A DNA stretch of 64,000 nucleotides. It comes from Hymenobacter negativus. GTDB taxonomy: Bacteria > Bacteroidota > Bacteroidia > Cytophagales > Hymenobacteraceae. Shown here in pieces: positions 1 through 8,717 of this stretch. The translations under genes and the position numbers were made by a program. The DNA is taken from the NCBI RefSeq assembly GCF_017571495.1, contig NZ_JAGETZ010000021.1, positions 33,140-97,139 on the forward strand, given 5' to 3'. The notes beneath the pieces were generated by a model, which did no database searches, was not told the origin of the DNA, and worked only from the letters and a program-made list of their open reading frames with translations. Position 1 is the first letter of the stretch. Every line of letters begins with the position of its first letter.

Positions 1-241
1 TTAAACTCACATAGTGCTGACCAGGCTCTTCACAGCGCTCCTATCACAATGGGGCTTTTTTGGCCAAGAGCTTGGGATAGCATACACCTGCGTCACGAAA
101 CGTCTGTGCGGCAGATTGGGCTGTTCAGCGTTTTTTTGGCCAAATTCATAAAACACACATTATCTTTCCAGCCAACCTTTCCAACTATATCCAAATTGTT
201 CTACTAGGCATCTCATCTATAAAATTTCCTCTGACTTCAGC
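1..241. other. Intergenic leader upstream of the LuxR-type gene
   Basis: No coding region is convincing here. The stretch holds two copies of the 12-base word TTTTTTGGCCAA, at 56-67 and 132-143, each ending in the 8-base palindrome TTGGCCAA. The 100 bases before the ATG at 242 are AT-rich, as expected of a promoter, but no exact TAnnTTTG element was found. The repeated palindrome could be a regulator site. That is inference only. Confidence 0.4.
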
Positions 242-913
242 ATGACTGATGAACAATTAATTGCCAATAGAATAGCCGAGATTGCCTCTTTTGCTGATGA
301 ATACCCCGGTGCAGTTATCATTCTTAGCGGAGATGCCAGCCGGGTTCTCTACATGTCGTCGCGGGGCCGGCGCGACCTTGGCGGCGTCACCATGGAAGAG
401 CTTACGGCCATGGGACCTGAATACTATGCGCGCTACTTCAACCCCGAAGAAGCTCACGAATACGTACCGCAGGTAATTGGCCTGCTTGAGCGCAACGACT
501 TAGCCTATGCCGTCACGCTCTTCCAGCAAGTACGCACCGGGCCACACCTCGATTTTGCCTGGCACATGACCACCGCGCGAGTCCTGGCGCAGGATGCCGC
601 TGGCCGCCCCCTGTTGGTTATCTGTTTCTCGACTCCCATCGACCCCAAAAGCCACATTACCACCAAAGTGCAGCGGCTGCTCGATGAGAACACCTTTCTG
701 CGCCAGCATTCGGCCACCTTCGCAAGCCTCACCACCCGCGAGCGGGAGGTGCTGGGCTGCCTGGCCCTGGGGCACAGCTCACACGAAATCGCGGCGGCCT
801 TCCATATTTCGGCTCAAACGGCCGATACCCACCGCCGCAATATCCGCCAGAAGCTAGGCGCTGCCAGCAGCTTCGACCTGGGCCTGTACGCACGAGCATT
901 CAATTTGATTTGA
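242..913 (+). CDS. PAS-like/LuxR-type helix-turn-helix regulator
   Basis: A 223-residue DNA-binding transcriptional regulator. Residues 160-223 form a GerE/LuxR helix-turn-helix, with the hallmark TTREREVLGCLALGHSSHEI followed by the recognition-helix segment TADTHRRNIRQKLG. The first 140 residues look like a PAS-type sensory fold (segments VIILSGDASRVLYMS and LLVICFSTPID), so the protein probably senses a ligand or partner. There is no receiver Asp pocket and no membrane segment. It stands alone: the next gene, nadR, is on the opposite strand and converges on it. The target genes and the signal are not visible. The family assignment of the C-terminal half is firm and that of the N-terminal half is tentative. 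Confidence 0.85.
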   Translation: MTDEQLIANRIAEIASFADEYPGAVIILSGDASRVLYMSSRGRRDLGGVTMEELTAMGPEYYARYFNPEEAHEYVPQVIGLLERNDLAYAVTLFQQVRTGPHLDFAWHMTTARVLAQDAAGRPLLVICFSTPIDPKSHITTKVQRLLDENTFLRQHSATFASLTTREREVLGCLALGHSSHEIAAAFHISAQTADTHRRNIRQKLGAASSFDLGLYARAFNLI

Positions 914-949
914 CACCTCTACTACTGTTTTAGCCCGCTGGCTCCGTAG

Positions 950-1987
950 CTACACCTGCAGCGCTGCCCGCACCTGCGCCACCCGCTCGGCTACCGTGCC
1001 CTCCACCAGGGTATAGGGGATGCCGTAAAACTCGAGCTGCATCAGGATGGTGCCGTGCTGGAAGCTACGGAGTGCCTCTGGTCCGCGCCAGCCGTCCTGC
1101 TCGAAGGGCACGGTGGGTGCGCACACGAAGGTGTGCGCATAGCGCTGCCCACCCACCGCCGCCATGGCCCGCAAAGCCGGGTCGCAGCGGTGGAAATAGT
1201 AGTAGGAATATAGCGCCGTAGTCGCGGCGTTGGTGTCGCAAAACAGCACGTTGTGGGCTCGGGCGGCGGCTTCATCCTCCAGCTCGGCGTGGCGGCGGGC
1301 AATGTAAAGCAGGTCTTCAAAATCCAGGTTGCCGTTTTTCTGCTCGTGCAGGGTGCGGCCGTATTCGGGGACCCATTCGGTGCCGCAGGCTTCTGCCAAG
1401 GCCGCGCACAGCGTTGATTTCCCGCTGCTTTCGGCCCCAAGAAACACTACGTAGGGCACGGCGGCCGGTGGCACCACGCCCAGCTGCGCCGCCACCAGTG
1501 GGTGCAGAAATTCGGCATATGCGGCGGGGTCGGCGCGCACCAGCGTGCCGGAAACCGGCACCGTTAGGCGGGCTACATCCACTGCGACGTGGTCTGTTCC
1601 CAGGTGCTCGGCAAAGCCGGGCCCGTAGGCTTCGCTGCTGAAAACTACATCGGGTTTTATGTGCTGCCGCGCCAGCCACTGCCGCACAAATGCGCGTTGT
1701 GTGTAGTCATCAGCGGCGTCGGGCGGCACTTCATCCGCTGAGAGCGCGAATACGCGGAGCAGCGTGCGGCCAATGCGCGCGCCATCAGTCAGCTCGTCGC
1801 CGCGGTACAGCTCGCGTAACCACTGCGCCCGCACAGCCGCCGGTTGGGTAGCCGAATCCGGGTTGGCGTACACCAATACCACTAATTCGGCTACCTGGGC
1901 CGCAGCAGTTTCAAGCAGGAGCTGGTGGCCGCGATGTGGCGACCAGAACTTGCCCACAACGAGGCCGGTGGAGTAGACTGGGGTCAT
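950..1987 (-). CDS. nadR: Bifunctional NMN adenylyltransferase / ribosylnicotinamide kinase
   Basis: A 345-residue NAD salvage enzyme. Residues 12-21 (GKFWSPHRGH) are the HxGH-type nucleotidyltransferase signature, and VSGTLVR at 145-151 matches the SxTxxR ATP-binding motif. Together these make an NMN adenylyltransferase, which turns NMN plus ATP into NAD. Residues 184-192 (GAESSGKST) are a P-loop that opens the C-terminal kinase domain, which phosphorylates nicotinamide riboside. No N-terminal DNA-binding helix-turn-helix is present, unlike enterobacterial NadR, so it is probably enzymatic only. It lies 80 bases downstream of a large uncharacterised gene on the same strand and converges on the LuxR-type gene. 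Expected in the cytoplasm. Confidence 0.9.
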   Translation of the reverse strand: MTPVYSTGLVVGKFWSPHRGHQLLLETAAAQVAELVVLVYANPDSATQPAAVRAQWLRELYRGDELTDGARIGRTLLRVFALSADEVPPDAADDYTQRAFVRQWLARQHIKPDVVFSSEAYGPGFAEHLGTDHVAVDVARLTVPVSGTLVRADPAAYAEFLHPLVAAQLGVVPPAAVPYVVFLGAESSGKSTLCAALAEACGTEWVPEYGRTLHEQKNGNLDFEDLLYIARRHAELEDEAAARAHNVLFCDTNAATTALYSYYYFHRCDPALRAMAAVGGQRYAHTFVCAPTVPFEQDGWRGPEALRSFQHGTILMQLEFYGIPYTLVEGTVAERVAQVRAALQV

Positions 1988-2067
1988 TGCTTGGATGTTA
2001 ATAAAGTTGAATGGCCCTTCGCAGCGCTTTGCATGGTCACCATGTTCTTCAAGTCCATATCAGGCTC

Positions 2068-4833
2068 CTACGGCTGCATCAGCTTCAGTTCGGTGCGGCG
2101 CAGCTCGCGGCCCACAATGCGCACCAGTTGGTAGCTATCGGTGGTAGCATCGTAGTTGAGCCCGATGCCGCTGCCGGTGCTGGGCAGTGCCGCCGCTCCT
2201 TGCAGCTGGCCTTTGTTGTCGTAGATGAATACCTGCGCCGGCCCCAGTTCAGTAACGGCCACCACCTGATGGTTTTTGCCGAAATCGAAGAATTGAACCG
2301 GCTTCTCCCCCGACGTCACGAAGCGTTGGGTGAGCAGCGGCGTCGCCTGGTCAGGCTTGTAGATGTCGAGTTGGCTACCGTCTTCGCGGGTCAGGACGTA
2401 GCTGCGGCCCCGTTGGTCGGGCACGAGGCGGAAACGGGCAGTGCGGCTCCAGGTGGTGATGCGCTTGCGGCTGAGGATTTCGCCGGCCAGGTTGAAGGTA
2501 ATCAGCTCGCCGTGTTGGTTGATGAGCGTGAGACGGCTACGGCCCAAGGTACTGCCGGCCTGCGCCAGCACATCACCGGCCAGCCGGGCGCCCATGCTCA
2601 AGGGGAACCCAGGAAACAGGTTGCCTTGCCCATCGAAGGCATAGACGTAGCCGTTTTGCAAGGGAGCCAGCACCACATCCCGCCCACTCACGCTGAGAAT
2701 TGCCGGACGGCCCGCCAACGGAAAATCCAGTCGCTTGGGCTGCCAACCCGGATAAAGATGGCCTTTGGTGTCAAGCAGCAGCAGGTCGTTGCCGGCCGTG
2801 AGGGCCAGCAGGCGGGCGGGCGCATCTGCACCAGCAGCTGCAGTAAGCAAGGCCGCCACCCGCACGGTATCGGGCAGGTTGAGGGGAAAAGGTAGCAGGG
2901 GCTGGCCCTCATTGCCCAACAAATGCAGACGGTGGCCAGCCCCTAACAGCAGGCCCCCGGCCACGCCGCCCCCAGCCGGCAGCAGGTTGACGTCCACCGC
3001 CGGCCCCGCCAGCGTATCGGACCACAGCACCGCGTTGTCGGACGACACGTAGTGCAGCACCTGGCCCGAGTCCTGCACCACCACGGCCGGCACGCGGGTA
3101 CCCAGCGCCGGCACCAGCGTGGGCATTCCCAGCAAGGTGTGCTTAAAGGCCAGCACCCGGCCGTTGGAAGCAGCTCCGCCGGCCTGCGCAGTGGCGGGGC
3201 CCAGGTTGGGATGCCGCAGCAGCAACTGGGTGAAATACTGGGCGTCTGGGCTGACCTCATTGTCGGCCGGTGCCAGCTGGAATGCCAGCTGCGAGAAGCG
3301 CTTGAACAGGGCTTCATTGCGGAGGAGCCCGGCCCGACGGTCTTCGGTGAGCACACCAAGCAGCGCGTTCCAGCTATTACGCGTGTCCACAATCACGCTC
3401 AAACGGGCACGCGGCAGGGTTTCTTGCAAAAAGGATACCTGTGCAGGCGTTTTAGCCCAGGTGTGGCCGGCTACCACATCAGCCAGGTAGCTGTTGAGGG
3501 TCAGCTCGTCGGCCAATACCAGGTAATTGCCCACCAGCACGCCCGCCTGCGCCAGCACCCCCACGGCCTGCGGCTGTGCGGGTGCCAAAAGCGGTCCCAA
3601 CACCACCGCCTCCGGGAAGCCCACCGGGTGCACTTCATAGGGCCCGGTTTTGGTGAAGGCAGGCGAGTTGCCTTCCAAACGGCGCAGGCGCGCCAGCCAC
3701 TGGGCCGTGCGGACCGGGGCCGGGCAGCGCACCAGCGCCAGCCGGCCGGGGCGGGCCCCCGGCGTAGTGGCAGCCAGGTACGCCACGGCCATTTCACTGC
3801 CAAACGAGGCCCGCAAGCTATCCAGTGCAGCTTCGTGGCCCAGCGAATCGGTTAGGACGCGGTCCGGTCGGGGCCAGGTACGGGCGGGTGCGGCGGCCAG
3901 GTGCATCAGCAGCGCGGTGCGGGTGCTCAGGATTTCGGCCATCGCCAGCGGCTGGGCCAGTTGGCCGCGCAGGCGCTGCTGCAGCGTACCGTGCGCCGTT
4001 TCAGGGTTCGAAAAGCCTTGCAGCTGGGCCCGGCTACCGGCCAGCTTCACGCCCAGCAGGCCCTGCGATACCAAGCCGGTGAGCTGGTCGAACTGCCCGT
4101 GCACATCGGGCCGAAAAAGCACGTCGAGAAACTGCGGCAGGCGGCGGTAGTTTATAAGCAGGGTGGCATCCAGTCCGCGCAGCTTAAGTAAATCCGTGGA
4201 GCCGAAAGCAGCCAGCACGGTAGGCGTTTCGGGGTGGGCCAAGCGGCGCACCACCGCTTCCACCAGCGCCGGGTTGGCACTGATGAGGAGGTGGTTGCGG
4301 TAATTAAGCACGGTGATGCTGGTTTCGCCGCGCAGCTCGGTGAGCACGGTCAGCTCCTGGTCTTCATAGTCGCGGGTGCTGAGGCGGTAGCGCGGGTCGC
4401 GGCCCAGGGTTTCGAGCAGGCTGCGCACCTGCCGGTACTCGCTCACGTGGGCCAGCGGCACTTGGTAGAGCACATCAAACTCGCCCGGCCCGGTCACGTG
4501 TACCGATGTGATGACCAGCTTTTTGCCTAGCAGGCGCAGCAGGTTGTTGCGTCGCCGGGCATTGCCACCGGCCAGGCTGTCGGCCAAAGCCAGGTGGCCA
4601 GCCGCTTGCTGGAAGTAGCGCACCGTGGTGAGGTTGTCCCAAAGGTCGGTTTCCTGGAGGTGGCGCACCAGGTTGGGGTGGTCGTGGGTGCTGAGCACCA
4701 GCACGGCATCGTCGGGCACTAGGGCGTAGGGGTCTACGGGCACGGCCGCCAGGGTGCGCCGGTAATAGACGTACGTGGCCAGCGTGAGCAGCAGCAAAAG
4801 CGCCGTGAGCAACGCCAAAAGCTTTCGGGACAT
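2068..4833 (-). CDS. Large uncharacterised membrane-anchored protein with C-terminal beta-propeller-like region
   Basis: A 921-residue protein of unknown function. I start it at the ATG at 4833 because it immediately precedes a clean signal anchor (MSRKLL, then about 17 hydrophobic residues). An upstream in-frame ATG at 4905 would add 24 uncharged residues before the membrane segment. The N-terminal 500 residues contain repeated statements of the type VLVLSTHDHPNLVRHL and LLGVKLAGS, suggesting a duplicated periplasmic fold. The last 300 residues have repeated blade-like patterns (NGYVYAFDGQGNLFPGFPL, INQHGELITFNLAGEIL), resembling a PQQ-type propeller. Probably anchored in the inner membrane facing the periplasm. 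Divergent from the lipoprotein gene at 4942 and upstream of nadR. I do not recognise a named family with confidence. Confidence 0.75.
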   Translation of the reverse strand: MSRKLLALLTALLLLLTLATYVYYRRTLAAVPVDPYALVPDDAVLVLSTHDHPNLVRHLQETDLWDNLTTVRYFQQAAGHLALADSLAGGNARRRNNLLRLLGKKLVITSVHVTGPGEFDVLYQVPLAHVSEYRQVRSLLETLGRDPRYRLSTRDYEDQELTVLTELRGETSITVLNYRNHLLISANPALVEAVVRRLAHPETPTVLAAFGSTDLLKLRGLDATLLINYRRLPQFLDVLFRPDVHGQFDQLTGLVSQGLLGVKLAGSRAQLQGFSNPETAHGTLQQRLRGQLAQPLAMAEILSTRTALLMHLAAAPARTWPRPDRVLTDSLGHEAALDSLRASFGSEMAVAYLAATTPGARPGRLALVRCPAPVRTAQWLARLRRLEGNSPAFTKTGPYEVHPVGFPEAVVLGPLLAPAQPQAVGVLAQAGVLVGNYLVLADELTLNSYLADVVAGHTWAKTPAQVSFLQETLPRARLSVIVDTRNSWNALLGVLTEDRRAGLLRNEALFKRFSQLAFQLAPADNEVSPDAQYFTQLLLRHPNLGPATAQAGGAASNGRVLAFKHTLLGMPTLVPALGTRVPAVVVQDSGQVLHYVSSDNAVLWSDTLAGPAVDVNLLPAGGGVAGGLLLGAGHRLHLLGNEGQPLLPFPLNLPDTVRVAALLTAAAGADAPARLLALTAGNDLLLLDTKGHLYPGWQPKRLDFPLAGRPAILSVSGRDVVLAPLQNGYVYAFDGQGNLFPGFPLSMGARLAGDVLAQAGSTLGRSRLTLINQHGELITFNLAGEILSRKRITTWSRTARFRLVPDQRGRSYVLTREDGSQLDIYKPDQATPLLTQRFVTSGEKPVQFFDFGKNHQVVAVTELGPAQVFIYDNKGQLQGAAALPSTGSGIGLNYDATTDSYQLVRIVGRELRRTELKLMQP

Positions 4834-4941
4834 GCGGGGGTAGCGGATGACGGGCGACGAAAGTACGGCAGTAGGCCCGACAAGTCCGCTTGTCGCCTTT
4901 GCCACGTATCTTTCTGCTGAATACGCCTCCCCTGCCGTGCA

Positions 4942-5535
4942 ATGAATTTCTGGTCTGAAAAAACAGGATTGAAATCCCTCCGCGGCCTCCCTTGGCTGGC
5001 GCTGCTAGCCGTGCCGGCCTGCTTTCAGCTGCGCGAGCCGGAACCCTCAGTGGCCGCCAGCGAGTGGATTCAGCCCACCCAGATTGATATTTTATTGACC
5101 AACTTCACTACCGCTGTGCAGAACGTGAACGTGGCCAATTATGAGCGCAGCCTCAGCGGCCCCGACTACCGCTTCGTGCCCGACCCCACCAGCGCCGGCT
5201 CCTCCCCGGCCCTCTTCGCCAACTGGAGCGTGCCGGAAGAAACCACCTATTTCAGCAGCCTGCGCCGGCGCACAGCCGGTGGCGTCACCAACTCCCTCAC
5301 CCTCAGCGACCGCCGCGACCAGCTTTACACCACCGATTCGGCCGAAGTATCGGCCCTGTACCAGCTGCGGGTAACGCAGCAGGACACAGCCTTCCACGCC
5401 GGCTTGCTTCAGGGCAACATCCGCCTGGTTCTGCGCCGCCGCAATAACGAGTGGCGCATCGTTGCCTGGCGCGACCAGCGCACCAGCTCAGGTCTGTGCT
5501 GGACAGATTTGAAGAAATATTTCAGCTCACACTAA
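4942..5535 (+). CDS. Small lipoprotein, NTF2-like pair member 1
   Basis: A 197-residue predicted lipoprotein. The signal peptide ends in the lipobox LAVPAC with the acylated cysteine at residue 27. The mature part begins with a helix (QIDILLTNFTTAVQNVNVANY) and ends with paired strands (IRLVLRRRNNEWRIVAWRDQ), the architecture of NTF2/SnoaL-like folds. The product of the next gene (5748) has the same layout and the same closing segment, so the two appear to be tandem duplicates. Function unknown. Exported, and probably attached to the inner or outer membrane. A long imperfect palindrome separates it from its sister. Confidence 0.75.
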   Translation: MNFWSEKTGLKSLRGLPWLALLAVPACFQLREPEPSVAASEWIQPTQIDILLTNFTTAVQNVNVANYERSLSGPDYRFVPDPTSAGSSPALFANWSVPEETTYFSSLRRRTAGGVTNSLTLSDRRDQLYTTDSAEVSALYQLRVTQQDTAFHAGLLQGNIRLVLRRRNNEWRIVAWRDQRTSSGLCWTDLKKYFSSH

Positions 5536-5552
5536 GGACATCCTTGTAGCTG

Positions 5553-5719
5553 CATGAAGAAGAAGGAATTGGCGCATCGTCTGTCATCCGGAGCTTGCGA
5601 AGTACCTTCTTACAAATGCGCCGGTTGAGTTAATGCCAATTGTTCTGCTATCGCAAGGTCATTCGCGGTACTCAGGACGACTGACGACGCGCCAATTCTC
5701 CATTCCTTAATCTTCATTA
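5553..5719. repeat. Long imperfect palindrome between tandem lipoprotein genes
   Basis: The two ends are reverse complements: ATGAAGA...AAGGAAT...GGCGC at about 5554-5575 returns inverted at 5690-5718, and the flanking words (TCGTC, GTC, TCC, GAG) also match. The arms are roughly 50 bases with a few mismatches and a central spacer of about 60 bases. The element could be a MITE-like insertion or a large RNA hairpin in the operon leader. No target-site duplication was obvious. Confidence 0.6.
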
Positions 5720-5747
5720 AGCCAAAGGCCTTCGTATATTTCGCATT

Positions 5748-6287
5748 ATGAACCTGCCCCCGCGCCCGTCGTTTCCGGTATTGTTGCTTGCGGGCATTGG
5801 GCTGGTTCTCACAGTGCCTGCCTGCAATCCCTTCGCGCCGGCCCTCGACGAGGTGCCCGCCGACCAGAACGAGCTGCTGGGCAACCCCATTTACGTGCGG
5901 GGCTTCTTCGACCGCTTCCGCGCCTCGTACCAGCTGCGCGACTCCACGCTGTATGGTCAGTTGCTGGCGCCCAGCTTCCGGTTCACCTACCGCGATTTCG
6001 CCGCCAACCTCGACCGTTCCTGGACCCGCGATGTGGACGCCAACACCACCTACCGCCTTTTCCGGGCGTCCCGCTCCATCAATTTGCAGTGGACGCAGTA
6101 CCTACCCGCTTCCGATACCCTTTCGTCGGACACGCTGGCCAATGTGGAGCGTTCCTTCCTGCTCACCATTGAGCAGCGCGACGCCGAGCGGTTTAGCGGC
6201 TCCGGCACGGCCCGGCTGGTGCTGGTGCGCAAAAACCGCAACGACCCGTGGCGCATGCGCAGCTGGTACGACCGCAGCGAGTTTTAA
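5748..6287 (+). CDS. Small lipoprotein, NTF2-like pair member 2
   Basis: A 179-residue predicted lipoprotein with lipobox LTVPAC (cysteine 26). The mature domain opens with a helix (YVRGFFDRFRASYQLRDS) followed by LAPSFRFTYRDF and closes with ARLVLVRKNRNDPWRMRSWY, matching the layout of the gene at 4942. This argues for tandem duplication and an NTF2-like cone fold. Such folds bind small hydrophobic ligands or act as scaffolds, but nothing here identifies a ligand. Its stop overlaps the stop of the convergent gene at 6284 by four bases. Confidence 0.75.
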   Translation: MNLPPRPSFPVLLLAGIGLVLTVPACNPFAPALDEVPADQNELLGNPIYVRGFFDRFRASYQLRDSTLYGQLLAPSFRFTYRDFAANLDRSWTRDVDANTTYRLFRASRSINLQWTQYLPASDTLSSDTLANVERSFLLTIEQRDAERFSGSGTARLVLVRKNRNDPWRMRSWYDRSEF

Positions 6288-6928
6288 TCCGATTTTGAGC
6301 GTCGAATAGTTAAGAAAACTGGTGTATTAGCCCAATTTAGAGCCGGCAATTGACTGAGCAAAGTCGCTATGTTGGCCTGTTTCACCGTATCTGGGCCAGC
6401 CAGCGAATAAATCAATTCCCGAATTTGACTCTTGTGGGTTAAGGTTGAATAAACGTAACGCACCTCGTAGTTTCCCGGCCTTAATCGTTCGTGGGATTTT
6501 GAAAAACACAATAGCGATGGCACTCCGGCATCACGCGCAAAATCCAGGGTATGAGTCTGATTAGGCGGCAGGAGTACAAACCCTTTCTGGGCTTCGCTCA
6601 TAGACCAGAACCGTAAACAGGTACTACGAAACATTAGTCTCATCTTTTCTTTGGGACGATGCTTACGTAAGCGGTACACTTGCAACTCGGGCTCCGGGAA
6701 ATAACTCCACATTCCGGAGCTCACTTCGCCATCAACTATCAGCACAGGCTGCTTGAAATCGTTGATTAACTGGACGTCGAATGCTATCGGTTCGCGGTAG
6801 TAGTAGTCAGTTTGTGAAGTTCTTACTACGCAGCGGAACATACTACTATCCATAGAAACAACTGCTTGCGCCCGAAGCGTCGCAATGCTTCCCCAGCAGC
6901 CGAACAAAACCAGCAATAAGCTGCGCAT
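6284..6928 (-). CDS. Exported protein of unknown function
   Basis: A 214-residue protein. The ATG at 6928 is preferred over the ATG at 6952 because it puts the signal peptide (MRSLLLVLFGCWGSIATLRA, likely cleaved after AQA) at the N-terminus. The mature part is rich in beta strands (DYYYREPIAFDVQLIND, PVLIVDGEVSSGMWSYF, RPGNYEVRYVYST), suggesting an immunoglobulin-like secreted domain. By eye the gene is less GC-rich than its neighbours, which may indicate a different origin. No enzymatic motif was seen. It converges on the lipoprotein gene at 5748. Confidence 0.65.
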   Translation of the reverse strand: MRSLLLVLFGCWGSIATLRAQAVVSMDSSMFRCVVRTSQTDYYYREPIAFDVQLINDFKQPVLIVDGEVSSGMWSYFPEPELQVYRLRKHRPKEKMRLMFRSTCLRFWSMSEAQKGFVLLPPNQTHTLDFARDAGVPSLLCFSKSHERLRPGNYEVRYVYSTLTHKSQIRELIYSLAGPDTVKQANIATLLSQLPALNWANTPVFLTIRRSKSD

Positions 6929-7064
6929 TAGCTCAAAGTAATAAAGTGGCAACCTAAATGCGCTTTGCCGCCGCTATACCAGCTACTGCAAAGCTACAAA
7001 AATGGCTGGTGCGGTCTTTCCGCTTTTCTTTGGGGGAGTTTCCAACCCCGTGCCTTTTGATTTT

Positions 7065-8531
7065 ATGACCGAACCCCAATCCGACCAGCCGCATTTTAAG
7101 CGCGCCATCAATCTCTTCGACGCCATCATGTTGGTCACGGGCAGCATGATTGGCTCAGGCATATTCATTGTCTCGGCCAATATTGCCCGGCAAGTGGGCA
7201 GCGCGGGCTGGCTGTTGGTGGTATGGCTGCTCACCGGCTTCATCACCATGGCCGGGGCCATCAGCTACGGCGAGCTGGCCAGCATGTTTCCCAAAGTGGG
7301 CGGGCAGTACGTGTACCTGCGCGAGGCCTTTGGTCGGCTCACCGCGTTTCTCTACGGCTGGACGCTCTTTCTCGTCATCCAGACCGGGGTAATTGCCGCC
7401 GTAGCGGTGGCGTTTGCCAAATTTACGGGCGTGCTGCTGCCGTTCTTCAGCGTGAAGCATGTACTGTTTCAGATTGGGGGTTTTACGTTTAGCAGCGTGC
7501 AGCTGCTGGCCATTTTCCTCATCATCGGCATTACTGCCCTCAATGCCCAGGGTGTGCGCACTGGCAAGCTTATTCAGAACGTGCTGGGCAGTACCAAGCT
7601 TATTGCGCTGGCTCTACTCATCCTATTTGGAGTGGCCTTGGGCATAAACCACGAGGCCATTGCCGCCAATTTTCACGATTTGTGGTCGGCTACCCGGTCG
7701 GCCGCGCCGGGTGAAACCGGCAGCACCGTGCCCATCAGCGGCAGCGCCCTGCTCATTGCCATTGGCATGGCCATGTCCGGCTCACTATTCTCATCCGACT
7801 CCTGGAACAACATCGGCTTTGCAGGCGAAGAAATCCAGAACCCCGAGCGTACGTTGGTGCGCAGCATGGCCATTGGCACGGCCATTGTCACGGTGCTCTA
7901 CATCCTCATCAACGTGGTATACCTGCTGGTGCTGCCCCTGCACGGCTCGCCTGAGGCTACTACCCTGGCCGGCCGCGGCATCCAGTACGCCACCGACGAC
8001 CGGGTGGCCACCGCCGTCGCCGAATCGGTACTTGGCAAAGCTGGGGCCTACGTTATGGCCGTACTCATTATGCTCAGCACGTTTGGGGCAAATAACGGCA
8101 TCATTCTCAGCGGCGCTCGCGCCTATTTCGCGATGGCCAAGGACGGGCTTTTCTTCCCCAGTCTAGCTAGTCTGAACGGGGCTGGTGTGCCCGCCCGCGC
8201 CTTATGGGCCCAGTGCCTGTGGGCCTGCCTCCTCTGCCTGAGCGGCTCTTACGGCCAATTGCTCGATTACGTAATGTTTGCCGTGATTCTGTTCTACGTT
8301 GTCACCATCATCGGCATTTTCGTGCTGCGTCGCACCCGCCCCGAAGCGCCCCGCCCTTATCGGGCCTGGGGCTACCCGGTGCTGCCAGGCCTCTACGTGG
8401 TGTTGGCCAGTGCGTTCTGCCTCATCCTGCTCATCGCGCCCGATACGGCCGAGTTTTCACGCCGGGGCCTGGGCCTGGTGGCGCTGGGACTGCCGGTGTA
8501 CTTCCTATTCGGCCGAAGGTTTCAGGGCTAG
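7065..8531 (+). CDS. APC-family amino acid permease
   Basis: A 488-residue inner-membrane transporter. The start is set at the ATG at 7065 (MTEPQSDQPHFKRAINLFDA) because the upstream in-frame ATG at 7002 would add 21 residues outside the family pattern. The opening helix carries the APC signature MLVTGSMIGSGIFIVSANIA, followed by about eleven further hydrophobic segments. ISYGELASMFPKVGGQYVYL and GEEIQNPERTLVRSMAIG are typical of cationic/neutral amino acid permeases (LAT/PotE type). The substrate cannot be read from the sequence. The gene stands alone and ends in two hairpins that separate it from a convergent gene. Confidence 0.9.
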   Translation: MTEPQSDQPHFKRAINLFDAIMLVTGSMIGSGIFIVSANIARQVGSAGWLLVVWLLTGFITMAGAISYGELASMFPKVGGQYVYLREAFGRLTAFLYGWTLFLVIQTGVIAAVAVAFAKFTGVLLPFFSVKHVLFQIGGFTFSSVQLLAIFLIIGITALNAQGVRTGKLIQNVLGSTKLIALALLILFGVALGINHEAIAANFHDLWSATRSAAPGETGSTVPISGSALLIAIGMAMSGSLFSSDSWNNIGFAGEEIQNPERTLVRSMAIGTAIVTVLYILINVVYLLVLPLHGSPEATTLAGRGIQYATDDRVATAVAESVLGKAGAYVMAVLIMLSTFGANNGIILSGARAYFAMAKDGLFFPSLASLNGAGVPARALWAQCLWACLLCLSGSYGQLLDYVMFAVILFYVVTIIGIFVLRRTRPEAPRPYRAWGYPVLPGLYVVLASAFCLILLIAPDTAEFSRRGLGLVALGLPVYFLFGRRFQG

Positions 8532-8546
8532 CAGCAATTTGTAAAC

Positions 8547-8589
8547 CCCGGTTGCGGAATGCCTCCGCTGGGACTACTCCGCAACCGGG
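8547..8589. terminator. Hairpin just after the permease gene
   Basis: A perfect 12-base inverted repeat (CCCGGTTGCGGA at 8547-8558, TCCGCAACCGGG at 8578-8589) with a 19-base loop, starting 15 bases after the permease stop and followed by CTTTG. It is a terminator-like or mRNA-stabilising structure. Confidence 0.55.
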
Positions 8590-8629
8590 CTTTGCTGCTT
8601 ATTCTGCTGTGCTTGCCACTGGCCTTAAC

Positions 8630-8668
8630 ACAAGAAAGGGCCTCCCGCAACGGGAGGCCCTTTCTTGT
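8630..8668. terminator. Bidirectional intrinsic terminator
   Basis: An 18-base perfect stem with a 3-base loop (left arm 8630-8647, right arm 8651-8668), GC-rich at the top and with AAAG/CTTT runs at the base on both sides. It sits between two convergent genes, so it should terminate both. Confidence 0.85.
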
Positions 8669-8717
8669 TATATCAACACCGTACGTTCCGGCAACGTTTT
8701 TGGCGGCCGACTACGTA

